The notes beneath the pieces are model-generated. The model ran no database searches, was not told the origin of the DNA, and saw nothing but the letters and a program-made list of their open reading frames with translations. Positions 44,110-52,393 of a stretch of DNA of 64,000 nucleotides are shown in pieces (positions within the stretch are counted from its first letter, which is position 1; every line of letters begins with the position of its first letter). The position numbers and the translations under genes were made by a program. This DNA comes from Streptomyces sp. NBC_01276 (lineage in GTDB: Bacteria > Actinomycetota > Actinomycetes > Streptomycetales > Streptomycetaceae): the NCBI RefSeq assembly GCF_041435355.1, contig NZ_CP108442.1:496001-560000 (forward strand), given 5' to 3'.

Positions 44110-45309
44110 ATGAGGAACTCGACGGTACGCGCGGTCAACCGGCTCACGACACGCTGGGCGGCCGCCGCCCCGACCGCGGAGGCGGGAACCGTCTTCACCG
44201 CGGCCGGGCTCTGGCCGCTGCTCGCCCTCCTCGCGGGCGGCGCGGCCGGCCCTGCACGGACGGAACTGGCCGAGGCGCTCGGCATACCCGCCGAGGACGC
44301 GGCGCCGGCCGCACGGGAGCTGCTGGCCGCGCTGGGCGCCGTACGGGGGCTGCGGTCGGCGACCGGGCTCTGGACCCGCGAGGACCTTCCCCTGGAGCCC
44401 GGCTGGTCGGCGGCGCTCCCTCCCGGCACGAGGGGCACGCTGAGCGGGGACACGGACCGCGACCGCGAAGTGCTGGACGGTTGGGCCCGCGAGCGCACCG
44501 ACGGCATGATCGAGCGGATGCCCGTCACGCTGCCGGAGGGACCCGACCCGGTCCGGCTGGTGCTGGCCTCGGCCCTCGCGCTGCGGCTGAGCTGGATCCG
44601 GCCGTTCCGCGAGGGGTACGGCGAGGCGCACGAGGGACCGTGGGCCGGCCGGCCCCTGCGCATGCTGCGCCGCGACACAGCCCTGCTGGACCGGGTGAAG
44701 GTGGCCCGGGGCCCCGGCGGGGCGGTCACCCTGCTGGAGGTGGTCGCGGACACCGGGGTCGACGTCCACCTCGTGCTGGGCGAGCCACAGGCCGGCCCCG
44801 GTGAGGTCCTCACCACCGGCATCCGGGCCGTCACCCGCGCCCTCCCCGCCACGGGCGTGAGCCTGCTCCCGAACGGCGCCCCCGGCCCCGGCCTGCTCAC
44901 CGGGACGGCGGTCTGCGCGTCCCCCGAGCCCCGGCTCTTCATCGAGACGGCCGCCTTCGACGTGCGCGCGGAGCACGATCTCCTGGAGCGTGCGGGGGTG
45001 TTCGGGCTGGAGACGGCCGCGGACCGCGGCCGCGGCCATTTCCCCGGCATCAGCCCGGAGCCGCTCGCGGTGGCCTCGGCCCGGCAGGCCGCGCTGGCCC
45101 GCTTCCACGCGCGCGGGTTCGAGGCCGCCGCCGTGACGGCGATCGCCACCGCGCCGGGCAGCGCGGCGCCGGGCCGGCGCTACCGGACCCGCGGGGCGAA
45201 GGTGACCTTCGACCGGCCCTTCGGGTTCCTGGCCGTCCACCGCACCTCCCGCCTCGTCCTCGCGGCGGGCTGGGTCACGGACCCGGTTGCGTATCCGGAC
45301 GGACCGTAG
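44110..45309 (+). CDS. Serpin-family protein
   Basis: Protein of 399 residues with serpin landmarks. The N-terminal helix is AVNRLTTRWAAAA, then GTVFTAAGLWPLLALLAGGAAGPARTELAEAL (helix B-C region of the 'SPLSI' type). The core is VLASALALRLSWIRPF, and the C-terminal strand pair GAKVTFDRPFGFLAVHRTSRLVLAAGWVTDP is the 'F-dRPFlf-i-h--t---LF-G-v' end. The reactive-loop region before it (AVTAIATAPGSAAPGRRYRTR) is Gly/Arg-rich and atypical. No signal peptide is seen, so it would act inside the cell. Inhibitory function is uncertain. Serpins are uncommon in bacteria. Confidence 0.8.
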   Translation: MRNSTVRAVNRLTTRWAAAAPTAEAGTVFTAAGLWPLLALLAGGAAGPARTELAEALGIPAEDAAPAARELLAALGAVRGLRSATGLWTREDLPLEPGWSAALPPGTRGTLSGDTDRDREVLDGWARERTDGMIERMPVTLPEGPDPVRLVLASALALRLSWIRPFREGYGEAHEGPWAGRPLRMLRRDTALLDRVKVARGPGGAVTLLEVVADTGVDVHLVLGEPQAGPGEVLTTGIRAVTRALPATGVSLLPNGAPGPGLLTGTAVCASPEPRLFIETAAFDVRAEHDLLERAGVFGLETAADRGRGHFPGISPEPLAVASARQAALARFHARGFEAAAVTAIATAPGSAAPGRRYRTRGAKVTFDRPFGFLAVHRTSRLVLAAGWVTDPVAYPDGP

Positions 45310-46267
45310 CCGCCAGCGCGGCCGTGTCCGCGAAGGCCGGCACGCACCCGGTGCCCCCGCGCCCCGAGACCGAGAGGGAGGCGGCCGCCACCCCGTGGGC
45401 CACCGCCCGCTCCAGGGTGTCGCCCAGCGCGATCCGGGCCGTGGCCGTGCCGGTGAAACAGTCCCCGGCGCCGGTCGCGTCGACGGGCGCCGGGTTGGGC
45501 GGGACCGGGAAGCGGGCCACGCGGGAGCCCTCGTCCAGCAGCAGCCGCCCGGCGCCGCAGGTGACGGCGACGGCACGGGCCCCCAGCGCCCGGAAGCGGG
45601 CCGCCGCGGCCGCCGGGTCGGCGGTGTCCACCAGGGCGAGCGCGTCGGCCGGGCAGGAGGTCTTGAGCAGCCCGGTCATCGGCGCGATCCGGGCCAGCAG
45701 GTCCCGGGCCCGGTCCCGCCCGGTCAGCCGGGGCCGGTGGTTGGGGTCGTACGTGAGGTGCCCGCCGGCCGCGTGGACGGTGCGGGCGGCGTCCAGTACG
45801 GCTGCCCGGGCGCTCGGGGAGAGCGCGCCGGTGATCCCGCTGGTGATGAGCGCCCCGGTGCCGGTCAGCAGCTCCCGCCAGGCCCGGGTATGGGCCGGCG
45901 AGAGGGTGGAACCGGCGCTGCGGGTGCGCCAGTAGACGAACTCCCGGTCCCCGTCGGTGTCGGCGCCGAGCAGGTAGGCGCCGTTGGGGCGGGCGGCGCG
46001 GTGGACGTGGGAGACGTCGACTCCGAGTTCGGCGGCGCGGCGCAGCAGCGGGCCGGCGAGTTCGTCGTCGCCGACGACCGTGAGGAGGGCGGTGCGCGCT
46101 CCGGCCGCCGCGGCGGCGGCCGCGGCGTTGAGCGCGTCGCCGGAGAAGGAGACGCGGGCGGTGGTTCCGTCGGCCACCGCGCGCAGGGCCGTGCCGGCGT
46201 GGATCTCCACCAGGACCTCGCCGAGCACGAGGACGTCGTACGCGCGGGATGCGGCGGCCATCGTCAC
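45275..46267 (-). CDS. kdgK: PfkB-family sugar kinase, probable 2-keto-3-deoxygluconate kinase
   Basis: Phosphorylates 2-keto-3-deoxygluconate to KDPG with ATP. It has 330 residues. SFSGDALNAAAAAAAAGARTALLTVVGDDELAG is PfkB signature 1, and VDATGAGDCFTGTATARIALG is signature 2 with the catalytic Asp and anion hole. The GTG at 46267 overlaps the stop of the KDPG aldolase gene; ATG 46261 is an alternative. The aldolase partner and IclR regulator make KDG the likely substrate. The 3' end overlaps the serpin gene by 35 bp on the opposite strand. Confidence 0.85.
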   Translation of the reverse strand: MTMAAASRAYDVLVLGEVLVEIHAGTALRAVADGTTARVSFSGDALNAAAAAAAAGARTALLTVVGDDELAGPLLRRAAELGVDVSHVHRAARPNGAYLLGADTDGDREFVYWRTRSAGSTLSPAHTRAWRELLTGTGALITSGITGALSPSARAAVLDAARTVHAAGGHLTYDPNHRPRLTGRDRARDLLARIAPMTGLLKTSCPADALALVDTADPAAAAARFRALGARAVAVTCGAGRLLLDEGSRVARFPVPPNPAPVDATGAGDCFTGTATARIALGDTLERAVAHGVAAASLSVSGRGGTGCVPAFADTAALAATVRPDTQPGP

Positions 46268-46914
46268 CGCACCCCGCCGCCGGGGTCCGCCGCGCACGCG
46301 GCGCAGCACGGTCCGGCCGGTTCCGCGAAGAGCGCCGCCAGCCGGGCCGGGTCCGCGGGCAGGCCGCCGCCGATGCCGACGGCGCTCGCGCCCGCCGCCA
46401 GCCAGGTGGGGACCTCGTCCGGCCGGATGCCCCCGGTGGCGATGAGCAGGGCGTCGGGGAGGACCGCCTTGAGGGAGCGGATGAAGTCCGGGCCGCCCAC
46501 GTGGGCGGGGAAGACCTTCGCGGCGCCGGCGGACCGGACGGCGGCGGCGATCTCGCCGGGGGTGAACCCGCCCTCGACGAACACCGCCGCGCGCCGCCGC
46601 GCGACCTCGCGGACCGCGGGGGCCGGGTAGGGGGAGACCAGGAAGCCGGCGCCCGCGTCGAGTGCCTCCTCGGCCTGCGCGCGGGTCGTCACGGTGCCCA
46701 CGCCGATCAGCGCGCGGCGCCCGCGGACGTCGGTGAGCGGGGCGGTGCGGGCGACGGCCGAGGCCCAGCCGGGGGTGGAGGTGGTGAGCTCCACGGCGCG
46801 GCAGCCGGCGGCGAGCAGCTCCGTGGCGGCCCGGACGGCTTCGTCCGGGCCGGTGTTGCGCAAGACCGGCAGCAGGCGCTGGGCGGCTATCACCGCGTAC
46901 GGGTGGCAGGACAA
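46264..46914 (-). CDS. eda: 2-Dehydro-3-deoxyphosphogluconate (KDPG) aldolase
   Basis: Class I aldolase of 216 residues, splitting KDPG into pyruvate and glyceraldehyde 3-phosphate. VLRNTGPDEAVRAATELLAAGCRAVELTTSTP carries the catalytic Glu. GVGTVTTRAQAEEALDAGAGFLVSPYPAP and GAAKVFPAHVGGPDFIRSLKAVLP follow, with the Schiff-base Lys in AAKVFP. TTG 46914 was chosen for GGAGG five bases upstream; a GTG at 46893 lies downstream. It is first in a two-gene operon with the KDG kinase, opposite the IclR gene. No Edd dehydratase is present, so it serves KDG rather than the full Entner-Doudoroff route here. Confidence 0.9.
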   Translation of the reverse strand: MSCHPYAVIAAQRLLPVLRNTGPDEAVRAATELLAAGCRAVELTTSTPGWASAVARTAPLTDVRGRRALIGVGTVTTRAQAEEALDAGAGFLVSPYPAPAVREVARRRAAVFVEGGFTPGEIAAAVRSAGAAKVFPAHVGGPDFIRSLKAVLPDALLIATGGIRPDEVPTWLAAGASAVGIGGGLPADPARLAALFAEPAGPCCAACAADPGGGVR

Positions 46915-46929
46915 AGCACCCTCCGATGT

Positions 46930-46946
46930 GTTCCACGTAGTGGAAC
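46930..46946. promoter_or_regulatory. IclR-type operator between eda and the IclR gene
   Basis: GTTCCAC-GTA-GTGGAAC, a perfect palindrome with 7-bp arms. It is the classic half-site form of IclR/KdgR family proteins, and it lies in the divergent promoter region of the KDG operon and its regulator. Confidence 0.75.
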
Positions 46947-47002
46947 GAGGTATCGTGTGGCGGAACTTCGTGGTCCAGACCCTACCCATGCCGGGAGATG
47001 AC

Positions 47003-47878
47003 GTGTCAACGGAGCGAGGACCGGGGCAAAGGCCCGGGGAAGGGTCCGGGTCGGGATCCGAGGACGGGCGCGAGGGCGTGTCCCAGGACGTGGCGGAGGC
47101 CGCGGCCGAGACCGCCGGGCCCGCCCGCGCGGGCCGTACCTCTGCTGCGGGGTCCGCCCTGGAGAAGTCCCTGCGGATCCTGGAGGCCGTCGCCGCGCCG
47201 GGCGGCCCGCACCGCCTCACCGACGTCATGACGGCGGCGGCCGTACCGAAGTCGAGCACCTTCCGGATCCTGGCCGCCCTGATCGAGCAGGGTTTCGTCC
47301 GCCCGGAAGGCGACGGCCGCTACGGAACCGGCCCCCGGCTGCACGGCCTGTCGGCCCTGGTCCGCGCCGCGGAGCCGGCCGGCGTCGACGAGGTCCTGCG
47401 TGAACTGCGGCGGCAGACCGGCCAGACGGTTCACCTGGCGCTGCACACCGGGGAGACCATCACCTGCATCCGCAAGCTGGAGGCCGACCAGCCCTTCCGG
47501 ACCGCCTCGCGCGAGGGCACCCGGATGCCGCTGCACACCACGGCGATCGGCAAGAGCGTCCTGGCCCTGCTGCCCCCGGAGGAGGTCCGTGCCCTGGTCG
47601 CCTCGGCCGGGCTGCCGCGCCGCACCCCGAGGACGCTGACCACGGCGGTGGAACTGGAGGCGGAGCTCGCGGCGGTGCGCGCGCGGGGGTTCGCCGTGGA
47701 CGACGAGGAGAACGAGCCCTCCATCCGGTGCACCGGGGTGGCCGTCCCCGGACCGGACGGCCGGCCGCTCGGCGGGGTCTCCGTCACCACCGTCACCTTC
47801 CTGGTCTCCCGCCAGGAGGCCGAGGGGTACGCGCCGGCCCTTCGGGAGGCCGCGCGGGCACTTTCCCCCCTGCTCTGA
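47003..47878 (+). CDS. IclR-family regulator of the KDG operon
   Basis: Regulator of 291 residues. After a 45-residue polar leader, the winged helix is ALEKSLRILEAVAAPGGPHRLTDVMTAAAVPKSSTFRILAALIEQGFVRPEGDGRYGTGPR. The ligand domain has VHLALHTGETITCIRKLEADQPFRTASREGTRMPLHTTAIGKSVLALLP and VAVPGPDGRPLGGVSVTTVTF. GTG 47003 with GGGAG six bases upstream was preferred to an ATG at 46988 without a ribosome site. It likely binds the palindrome at 46930-46946 and responds to KDG or KDPG, as KdgR proteins do. Confidence 0.86.
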   Translation: MSTERGPGQRPGEGSGSGSEDGREGVSQDVAEAAAETAGPARAGRTSAAGSALEKSLRILEAVAAPGGPHRLTDVMTAAAVPKSSTFRILAALIEQGFVRPEGDGRYGTGPRLHGLSALVRAAEPAGVDEVLRELRRQTGQTVHLALHTGETITCIRKLEADQPFRTASREGTRMPLHTTAIGKSVLALLPPEEVRALVASAGLPRRTPRTLTTAVELEAELAAVRARGFAVDDEENEPSIRCTGVAVPGPDGRPLGGVSVTTVTFLVSRQEAEGYAPALREAARALSPLL

Positions 47879-47920
47879 GCCGTCCGGACGCCCGCGCGGA
47901 GCGGCTCCGCGAATTTTCCC

Positions 47921-47944
47921 GGAAACTTCTTCCGGATAAGTGTT
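47921..47944 (+). promoter_or_regulatory. Possible ECF-type promoter of the sigma-CAP gene
   Basis: GGAAAC (47921-47926), 15-base spacer, GTT (47942-47944), the general shape of ECF promoters. It overlaps an inverted repeat CCGGAA-acttc-TTCCGG at 47919-47935. Autoregulation would follow but is not shown. Confidence 0.35.
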
Positions 47945-48015
47945 ATCGGGGCCCCACTCGACGGTCTCCCAGTCATTGGGCATCATCGACCGCCGGTACG
48001 GACAGGGACTTTCAC

Positions 48016-49695
48016 ATGAGTACACAGCACACGGCAGCGCTGGTGGCAGCGGCCCGCGCGGGCGACCCCCGCGCGCAGGACGAGCTCGTCAGCACCCACC
48101 TGCCGCTCGTCTACAACATCGTCGGACGCGCCCTGAACGGGTCGGTCGACGTGGACGACGTCGTACAGGAGACGATGCTGCGCGCACTCGACGGGCTGAG
48201 CGGTCTCCGCGCGGACGAGAGCTTCCGGTCCTGGCTGGTGGCGATCACGATGAACCGGGTCCGGGCGCACTGGCAGTCCCGTCAGAACGGCCCCGGGCAG
48301 AGCGGCCTGGAGGAGGCCGGGGACCTCGCCGATCCCGGCGCCGACTTCGCCGACCTGACCGTCGCGCGGCTCCACCTGTCGGGGCAGCGGCGCGAGACCG
48401 CCCGTGCCACGCGCTGGCTGGAGCCCGACGACCGGGCGCTGCTGTCGTTGTGGTGGCTGGAGTGCGCCGGGGAGGTCACCCGGGCCGAGATGGCCGCGGC
48501 GCTGGAGCTGACCCCGCAGCACGCGGCGGTGCGGATACAGCGGATGAAGGCGCAGCTGGAGTCGGCCCGGGTGGTGGAGCGGGCACTGGAGACGCAGCCG
48601 CCCTGCGAGGGGCTGCGGGCGATGACGGGCACCTGGGACGGGCGGCCCTCCGCCCTGTGGCGCAAGCGAATAGCCCGGCACGCCCGCGAGTGCCTGCGCT
48701 GCTCGGGGCTGTGGAACGGTCTGGTCCCGGCGGAGGGGCTGCTGGCCGGTCTGGCGCTGGTGCCGGTGACGGCGGCGCTGCTGGCGGGCGTACGGTCGGC
48801 CACCGCCGGCGCGGCGTTCGCCCCGGCGGGCGCGGCTTTCGCGGGGGCGGAGACCCAGCTCGCGCCGGTGGTGTCGGGACCGGGCCGGGCGGCGCGCCGC
48901 AAGGGGGGCGACGCGGGCGACCCGGGCTCCGGGGCGGACGCCGGCCGCGGGGCGCAGCGCAGGAAGCGGCAGAACCGGCGCCGGGCGATCGGCGGGGCGG
49001 TGATCGCCGCGTGCGTGGCGGGCGGCGGCCTGGTCTACCTCGGCTCGCTGCCCGGCAAGCGGGGCACCGAGGCGGGCGGCGGCGCGTCCGCGTCCCCGCT
49101 GGCGGCGCTGTCGGCCCCCGACGCGAACGCCGGGGCACCCTCCGCGTCGGCCTCGCCCTCGGCCTCCGCTTCGGCCTCTCCCTCGCCTTCGGCGTCCGCT
49201 TCCGCTTCGGCCTCCCCCTCGCCCTCCGCCAGCTCGTCGAAGGCCCCCGCGCCCACGCCGCCGAAGACCAGCGCTCCGCGCCCGGCCGCACCGGCTCCGG
49301 CGCCCGCTCCGGCGGGTGTGGCGGGGCAGGTCATCGCCCTGGTCAACTCCGAGCGGGCGGCGGCCGGCTGCGGGCCGCTCAAGGAGGACGCGCAGCTGCG
49401 CTCCGCCGCCCAGGGGCACTCGGAGGACATGGCGCAGCGGGACTACTTCTCGCACACCGACCCCGACGGGGGCGACCCGGGAACGCGGACGACGGCCGCC
49501 GGGTACCGCTGGTCGACGTACGGGGAGAACATCGCGAAGGGTCAGCAGACGGCGCAGGACGTGATGGACGCGTGGATGAAGAGCCCGGGTCACCGGGCCA
49601 ACATCCTGAACTGCTCCTTCAAGGACATAGGCGTGGGCATGCGCCCGGGTTCGGGCGGCCCCTGGTGGACGCAGAACTTCGGCGCCCGCATGTGA
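48016..49695 (+). CDS. ECF sigma factor fused to zinc-finger, membrane segment and extracellular CAP domain
   Basis: A 559-residue protein in five parts. Residues 1-80 are sigma region 2 (VDVDDVVQETMLRALDGL, FRSWLVAITMNRVRAHW). Residues 115-185 are region 4 (RALLSLWWLECAGEVTRAEMAAALELTPQHAAVRIQRMKAQL). Residues 222-229 hold H-x3-C-x2-C (RHARECLRC), the zinc motif of anti-sigma factors. A basic patch (QRRKRQNRRR) precedes a membrane helix at 321-343. A Ser/Ala/Pro linker (350-432) leads to a CAP/YkwD domain (435-559) with AQGHSEDMA, YGENIAKG and SPGHRANIL. The hydrophobic stretch 236-262 may be a second helix. It looks like a membrane-tethered sigma factor with an outside sensor. Frame and length show no break. 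Confidence 0.85.
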   Translation: MSTQHTAALVAAARAGDPRAQDELVSTHLPLVYNIVGRALNGSVDVDDVVQETMLRALDGLSGLRADESFRSWLVAITMNRVRAHWQSRQNGPGQSGLEEAGDLADPGADFADLTVARLHLSGQRRETARATRWLEPDDRALLSLWWLECAGEVTRAEMAAALELTPQHAAVRIQRMKAQLESARVVERALETQPPCEGLRAMTGTWDGRPSALWRKRIARHARECLRCSGLWNGLVPAEGLLAGLALVPVTAALLAGVRSATAGAAFAPAGAAFAGAETQLAPVVSGPGRAARRKGGDAGDPGSGADAGRGAQRRKRQNRRRAIGGAVIAACVAGGGLVYLGSLPGKRGTEAGGGASASPLAALSAPDANAGAPSASASPSASASASPSPSASASASASPSPSASSSKAPAPTPPKTSAPRPAAPAPAPAPAGVAGQVIALVNSERAAAGCGPLKEDAQLRSAAQGHSEDMAQRDYFSHTDPDGGDPGTRTTAAGYRWSTYGENIAKGQQTAQDVMDAWMKSPGHRANILNCSFKDIGVGMRPGSGGPWWTQNFGARM

Positions 49696-49896
49696 CCGGC
49701 GGTCCTCCGCGAGCGGCCGGCCGCCCCCGGGTGACCACCCGGGGCGCACGGCGGTCCGGGTCCGAACCGTCCGGACGCAACGGCGCGGACGTGACGGCGC
49801 GGACGTGACCGTCCGGACCTCCCCCCTTCCCCCGTTTGTCTCAGAATCCGGGCAAGATAGGACCTGGAGCAGAACGGGCAGATCAACGGGGACGGG

Positions 49897-52383
49897 GTGA
49901 CGAATCGGATGGCGAAGCCGCAGTTGCGCGCGCATCAGCGCGAGGCCGTCGACTCCGTCGTCCGCGCGCTGGAGCCCCCGGCCGACGGCCGGCTCCCCGA
50001 GCGGGGTCTGCGCACCCAGGTGATCATGGCGACCGGGTCGGGCAAGTCCCTGGTCGCCGTGCGCGCCGCCGAGGAGTTGCGGGCGGGGCGGGTGCTGGTC
50101 CTGGTGCCCTCGCTCGACCTGCTCGTGCAGACCGTGTCCGCCTGGCGGGCGGGGGGCCGCACCGGCCGCGCCGTCGCGGTGTGCTCGCTGCGCGGCGAGG
50201 AGGCGGGACTGCCGACCACCACCGATCCGGGCCAACTGGCCCGGTGGGGCACCGGGCCGGTGGAGCGGTTGACCGTGTTCGCCACGTACGCGTCGCTGGG
50301 GCAGGGCACCGTCGAGCGGGCACATCTGGCGGGTCTGCCGCCCTGGGACCTGATCGTGGTCGACGAGGCGCACCGTACGTCGGGGCGGATCGGCAAGCCC
50401 TGGGCGGTGGTCCACGACAACACGCGCATCCCCTCCGCCCGCCGGCTGTACATGACGGCCACCCCCCGGGTGTGGCGGGACGGGGAGGACCCCGAGGCCG
50501 AGGGGCCGGAGGACGGGTACGGGGAGGGGCGTGCGCCCGCCCCGGGGACCGGCGGGCTCCGGGGCCGGGGCGAGCTGGTCGCCTCCATGGAGGACGATCC
50601 GGAAGGGCCGTTCGGCGCCCGCTGCTACACGCTGGCCCTGTCGGAGGCCATCGACCGGGGCATCTGCGCCCCGTACCGGGTGGTGTGCGTGGACATCAGC
50701 GATCCGGGCTTCCGGTCGGCGGTGCTGCTGGGCGCGGACGGCCGTTCGGACCGGGTGCGCGGGATGCGGTTGGCGGCGCTCCAGGCGGCGCTGGTGAAGG
50801 CCGCGGCGGACCAGGGGTTCCGGCGGACGCTGGTGTTCCACCATCTGACCAAGGAGGCCGAGGCCTTCGCGGCGGGGCTGCCGGCGGTCGCGGCGCGGCT
50901 GCGCGCCGCGAGCCGGTCGGCGCTGCCGGCGTACCCGCGCACGGTGTGGGCGGACTGGCTGTGCGGGCAGCACACGGCGGCCCACCGGCGGCGCGTGCTG
51001 GACGCGTTCGCCGCGGACCGGGTCGCGGAGAAGGCGTTCCTGGGCAGCGTCCGGGTGCTGGGCGAGGGTGTCGACACCAAGGAGTGCGACTCCGTGTTCT
51101 GGGCCGACGTGCGCGGTTCCATGCCGGACCTGGTGCAGGCCGTGGGCCGGGCGCTGCGGATCCGGCCCGGCGAGGGGAAGGTCGCCTCGCTGGTGGTGCC
51201 GGTGCTGCTGGGGCCCGGGGAGTCCCCCGAGACGATGCTGACCTCGCGGGCCTACGGGGACCTCGCGCGGCTCCTGGAGGCGCTGAGGGCGCACGACTCA
51301 CGCCTGGTGGAGGCCCTGGCCCAGCCGCAGGCACCCGGCGGCCCGGCGACGGCGACCGGTGCGGCCGGGAGTGGCGGCGGCCCCGGGCCGGGGGCCGCGG
51401 CGCTGCTGAGCTTCTCCACGCCCCGGGATCCGGCGCTGCTGGCGGCCTTCGTCCGGCTGCGGGTGCTCAACCCGGAGCACACGCGGTGGCGGCGCGGTGC
51501 GGAGGCGGCGCGGATCTACGCGGCGACGGCCGGGGACCTGAGGGTGCCGTTCGCCTACCGGGTGCCGGAGTCCGGCGGGGGGTGGCCGCCGGCCCTGGCG
51601 GGGTTCCCGCTGGGCCAGTGGATCGCGGACGCGCGGCGCACGTACCGCCGGGGCGCGCTGGGCCGGGAGCGGACGCGGGAGCTGGACGAACTCGGCATGG
51701 TGTGGAGCCATTTCGACGTGGCCTTCGAGGAGGGTCTGGCGGCGGCGCGGGCCTGGGCCGCCGAGCACGGGCACCTGCTGCCGCCGGTCGACGCCACCTG
51801 GCACGGGGCGCCCGTCGGGGTGTGGATGAAGAACAACCGGGCCGCCGCGCGCCGGGAGGGGCCGGGGGCGCTGGCGGAGGAGCGGCGGGAGGCGCTGGAC
51901 CGGATCGATCCGTCCTGGTGTCCCGTCTGGGACATCGGCTGGCAGCGGGCCTTCCACCTGACCCGGGTGCACCTGGACGCGGGCGGCCGGGTTCCGCCGG
52001 TTCCCGGCCGGGTGCTGGTGCAGGGCGAGGACCTCGGCGGGTGGGTGCGCGCCCAACGGCTGGGGTGGGAGCGGCTGGGGTGGTCGCAGCGGTGGCTGCT
52101 GGAGCACGCGCTGGGTCTGTCCCCGGCGCCGGAGGCGGAGCGTCCGCCCGCGCGCCGCAGCCACGCCTCCGCGTGGGCGGGGTATCTGGAGGCGGCCCGG
52201 CGGTTCCACGCCCGCGAGGGGCACCTGAGGGTCCCCCGACCGCATGTGGAGCGGTGGGGGGACCAGGAGCTGAGGCTCGGGGCGTGGATCGCCAACCAGC
52301 GCGCCCGGGCGGCGGGGCTGCCGCCGGAGCGGGCCGCCGCGCTGACGGCCCTGGGAATGCACTGGTCCCGTTCCGGTCGGTGA
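49897..52383 (+). CDS. DEAD/DEAH-box helicase with helicase-associated (HA) repeats
   Basis: Superfamily 2 nucleic-acid motor of 828 residues. Motif I is VIMATGSGKS, motif II LIVVDEAHRTSG, motif III YMTATPR, and the C-terminal lobe has SVRVLGEGVDTKECDSVFWAD and LVQAVGRALRIRPGEGK (motif VI). The last 300 residues contain three HA-type units, each ending in a 'LG--W' turn (LGMVWSHFD, IDPSWCPVWD, LGMHWS), which I associate with DNA binding. Its role is not known; relatives occur widely in Streptomyces. GTG 49897 is used; ATG 49909 is an alternative. Short GC-rich repeats fill the 200-bp gap upstream. Confidence 0.87.
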   Translation: MTNRMAKPQLRAHQREAVDSVVRALEPPADGRLPERGLRTQVIMATGSGKSLVAVRAAEELRAGRVLVLVPSLDLLVQTVSAWRAGGRTGRAVAVCSLRGEEAGLPTTTDPGQLARWGTGPVERLTVFATYASLGQGTVERAHLAGLPPWDLIVVDEAHRTSGRIGKPWAVVHDNTRIPSARRLYMTATPRVWRDGEDPEAEGPEDGYGEGRAPAPGTGGLRGRGELVASMEDDPEGPFGARCYTLALSEAIDRGICAPYRVVCVDISDPGFRSAVLLGADGRSDRVRGMRLAALQAALVKAAADQGFRRTLVFHHLTKEAEAFAAGLPAVAARLRAASRSALPAYPRTVWADWLCGQHTAAHRRRVLDAFAADRVAEKAFLGSVRVLGEGVDTKECDSVFWADVRGSMPDLVQAVGRALRIRPGEGKVASLVVPVLLGPGESPETMLTSRAYGDLARLLEALRAHDSRLVEALAQPQAPGGPATATGAAGSGGGPGPGAAALLSFSTPRDPALLAAFVRLRVLNPEHTRWRRGAEAARIYAATAGDLRVPFAYRVPESGGGWPPALAGFPLGQWIADARRTYRRGALGRERTRELDELGMVWSHFDVAFEEGLAAARAWAAEHGHLLPPVDATWHGAPVGVWMKNNRAAARREGPGALAEERREALDRIDPSWCPVWDIGWQRAFHLTRVHLDAGGRVPPVPGRVLVQGEDLGGWVRAQRLGWERLGWSQRWLLEHALGLSPAPEAERPPARRSHASAWAGYLEAARRFHAREGHLRVPRPHVERWGDQELRLGAWIANQRARAAGLPPERAAALTALGMHWSRSGR

Positions 52384-52393
52384 CCGCGGGCGG

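Noticed and set aside
47983..51294. Minus-strand frame of about 1,100 codons over the sigma-CAP and helicase genes
   Set aside because: Spans two well-supported plus-strand genes and their gap; Arg/Gly/Pro-rich with no domain.
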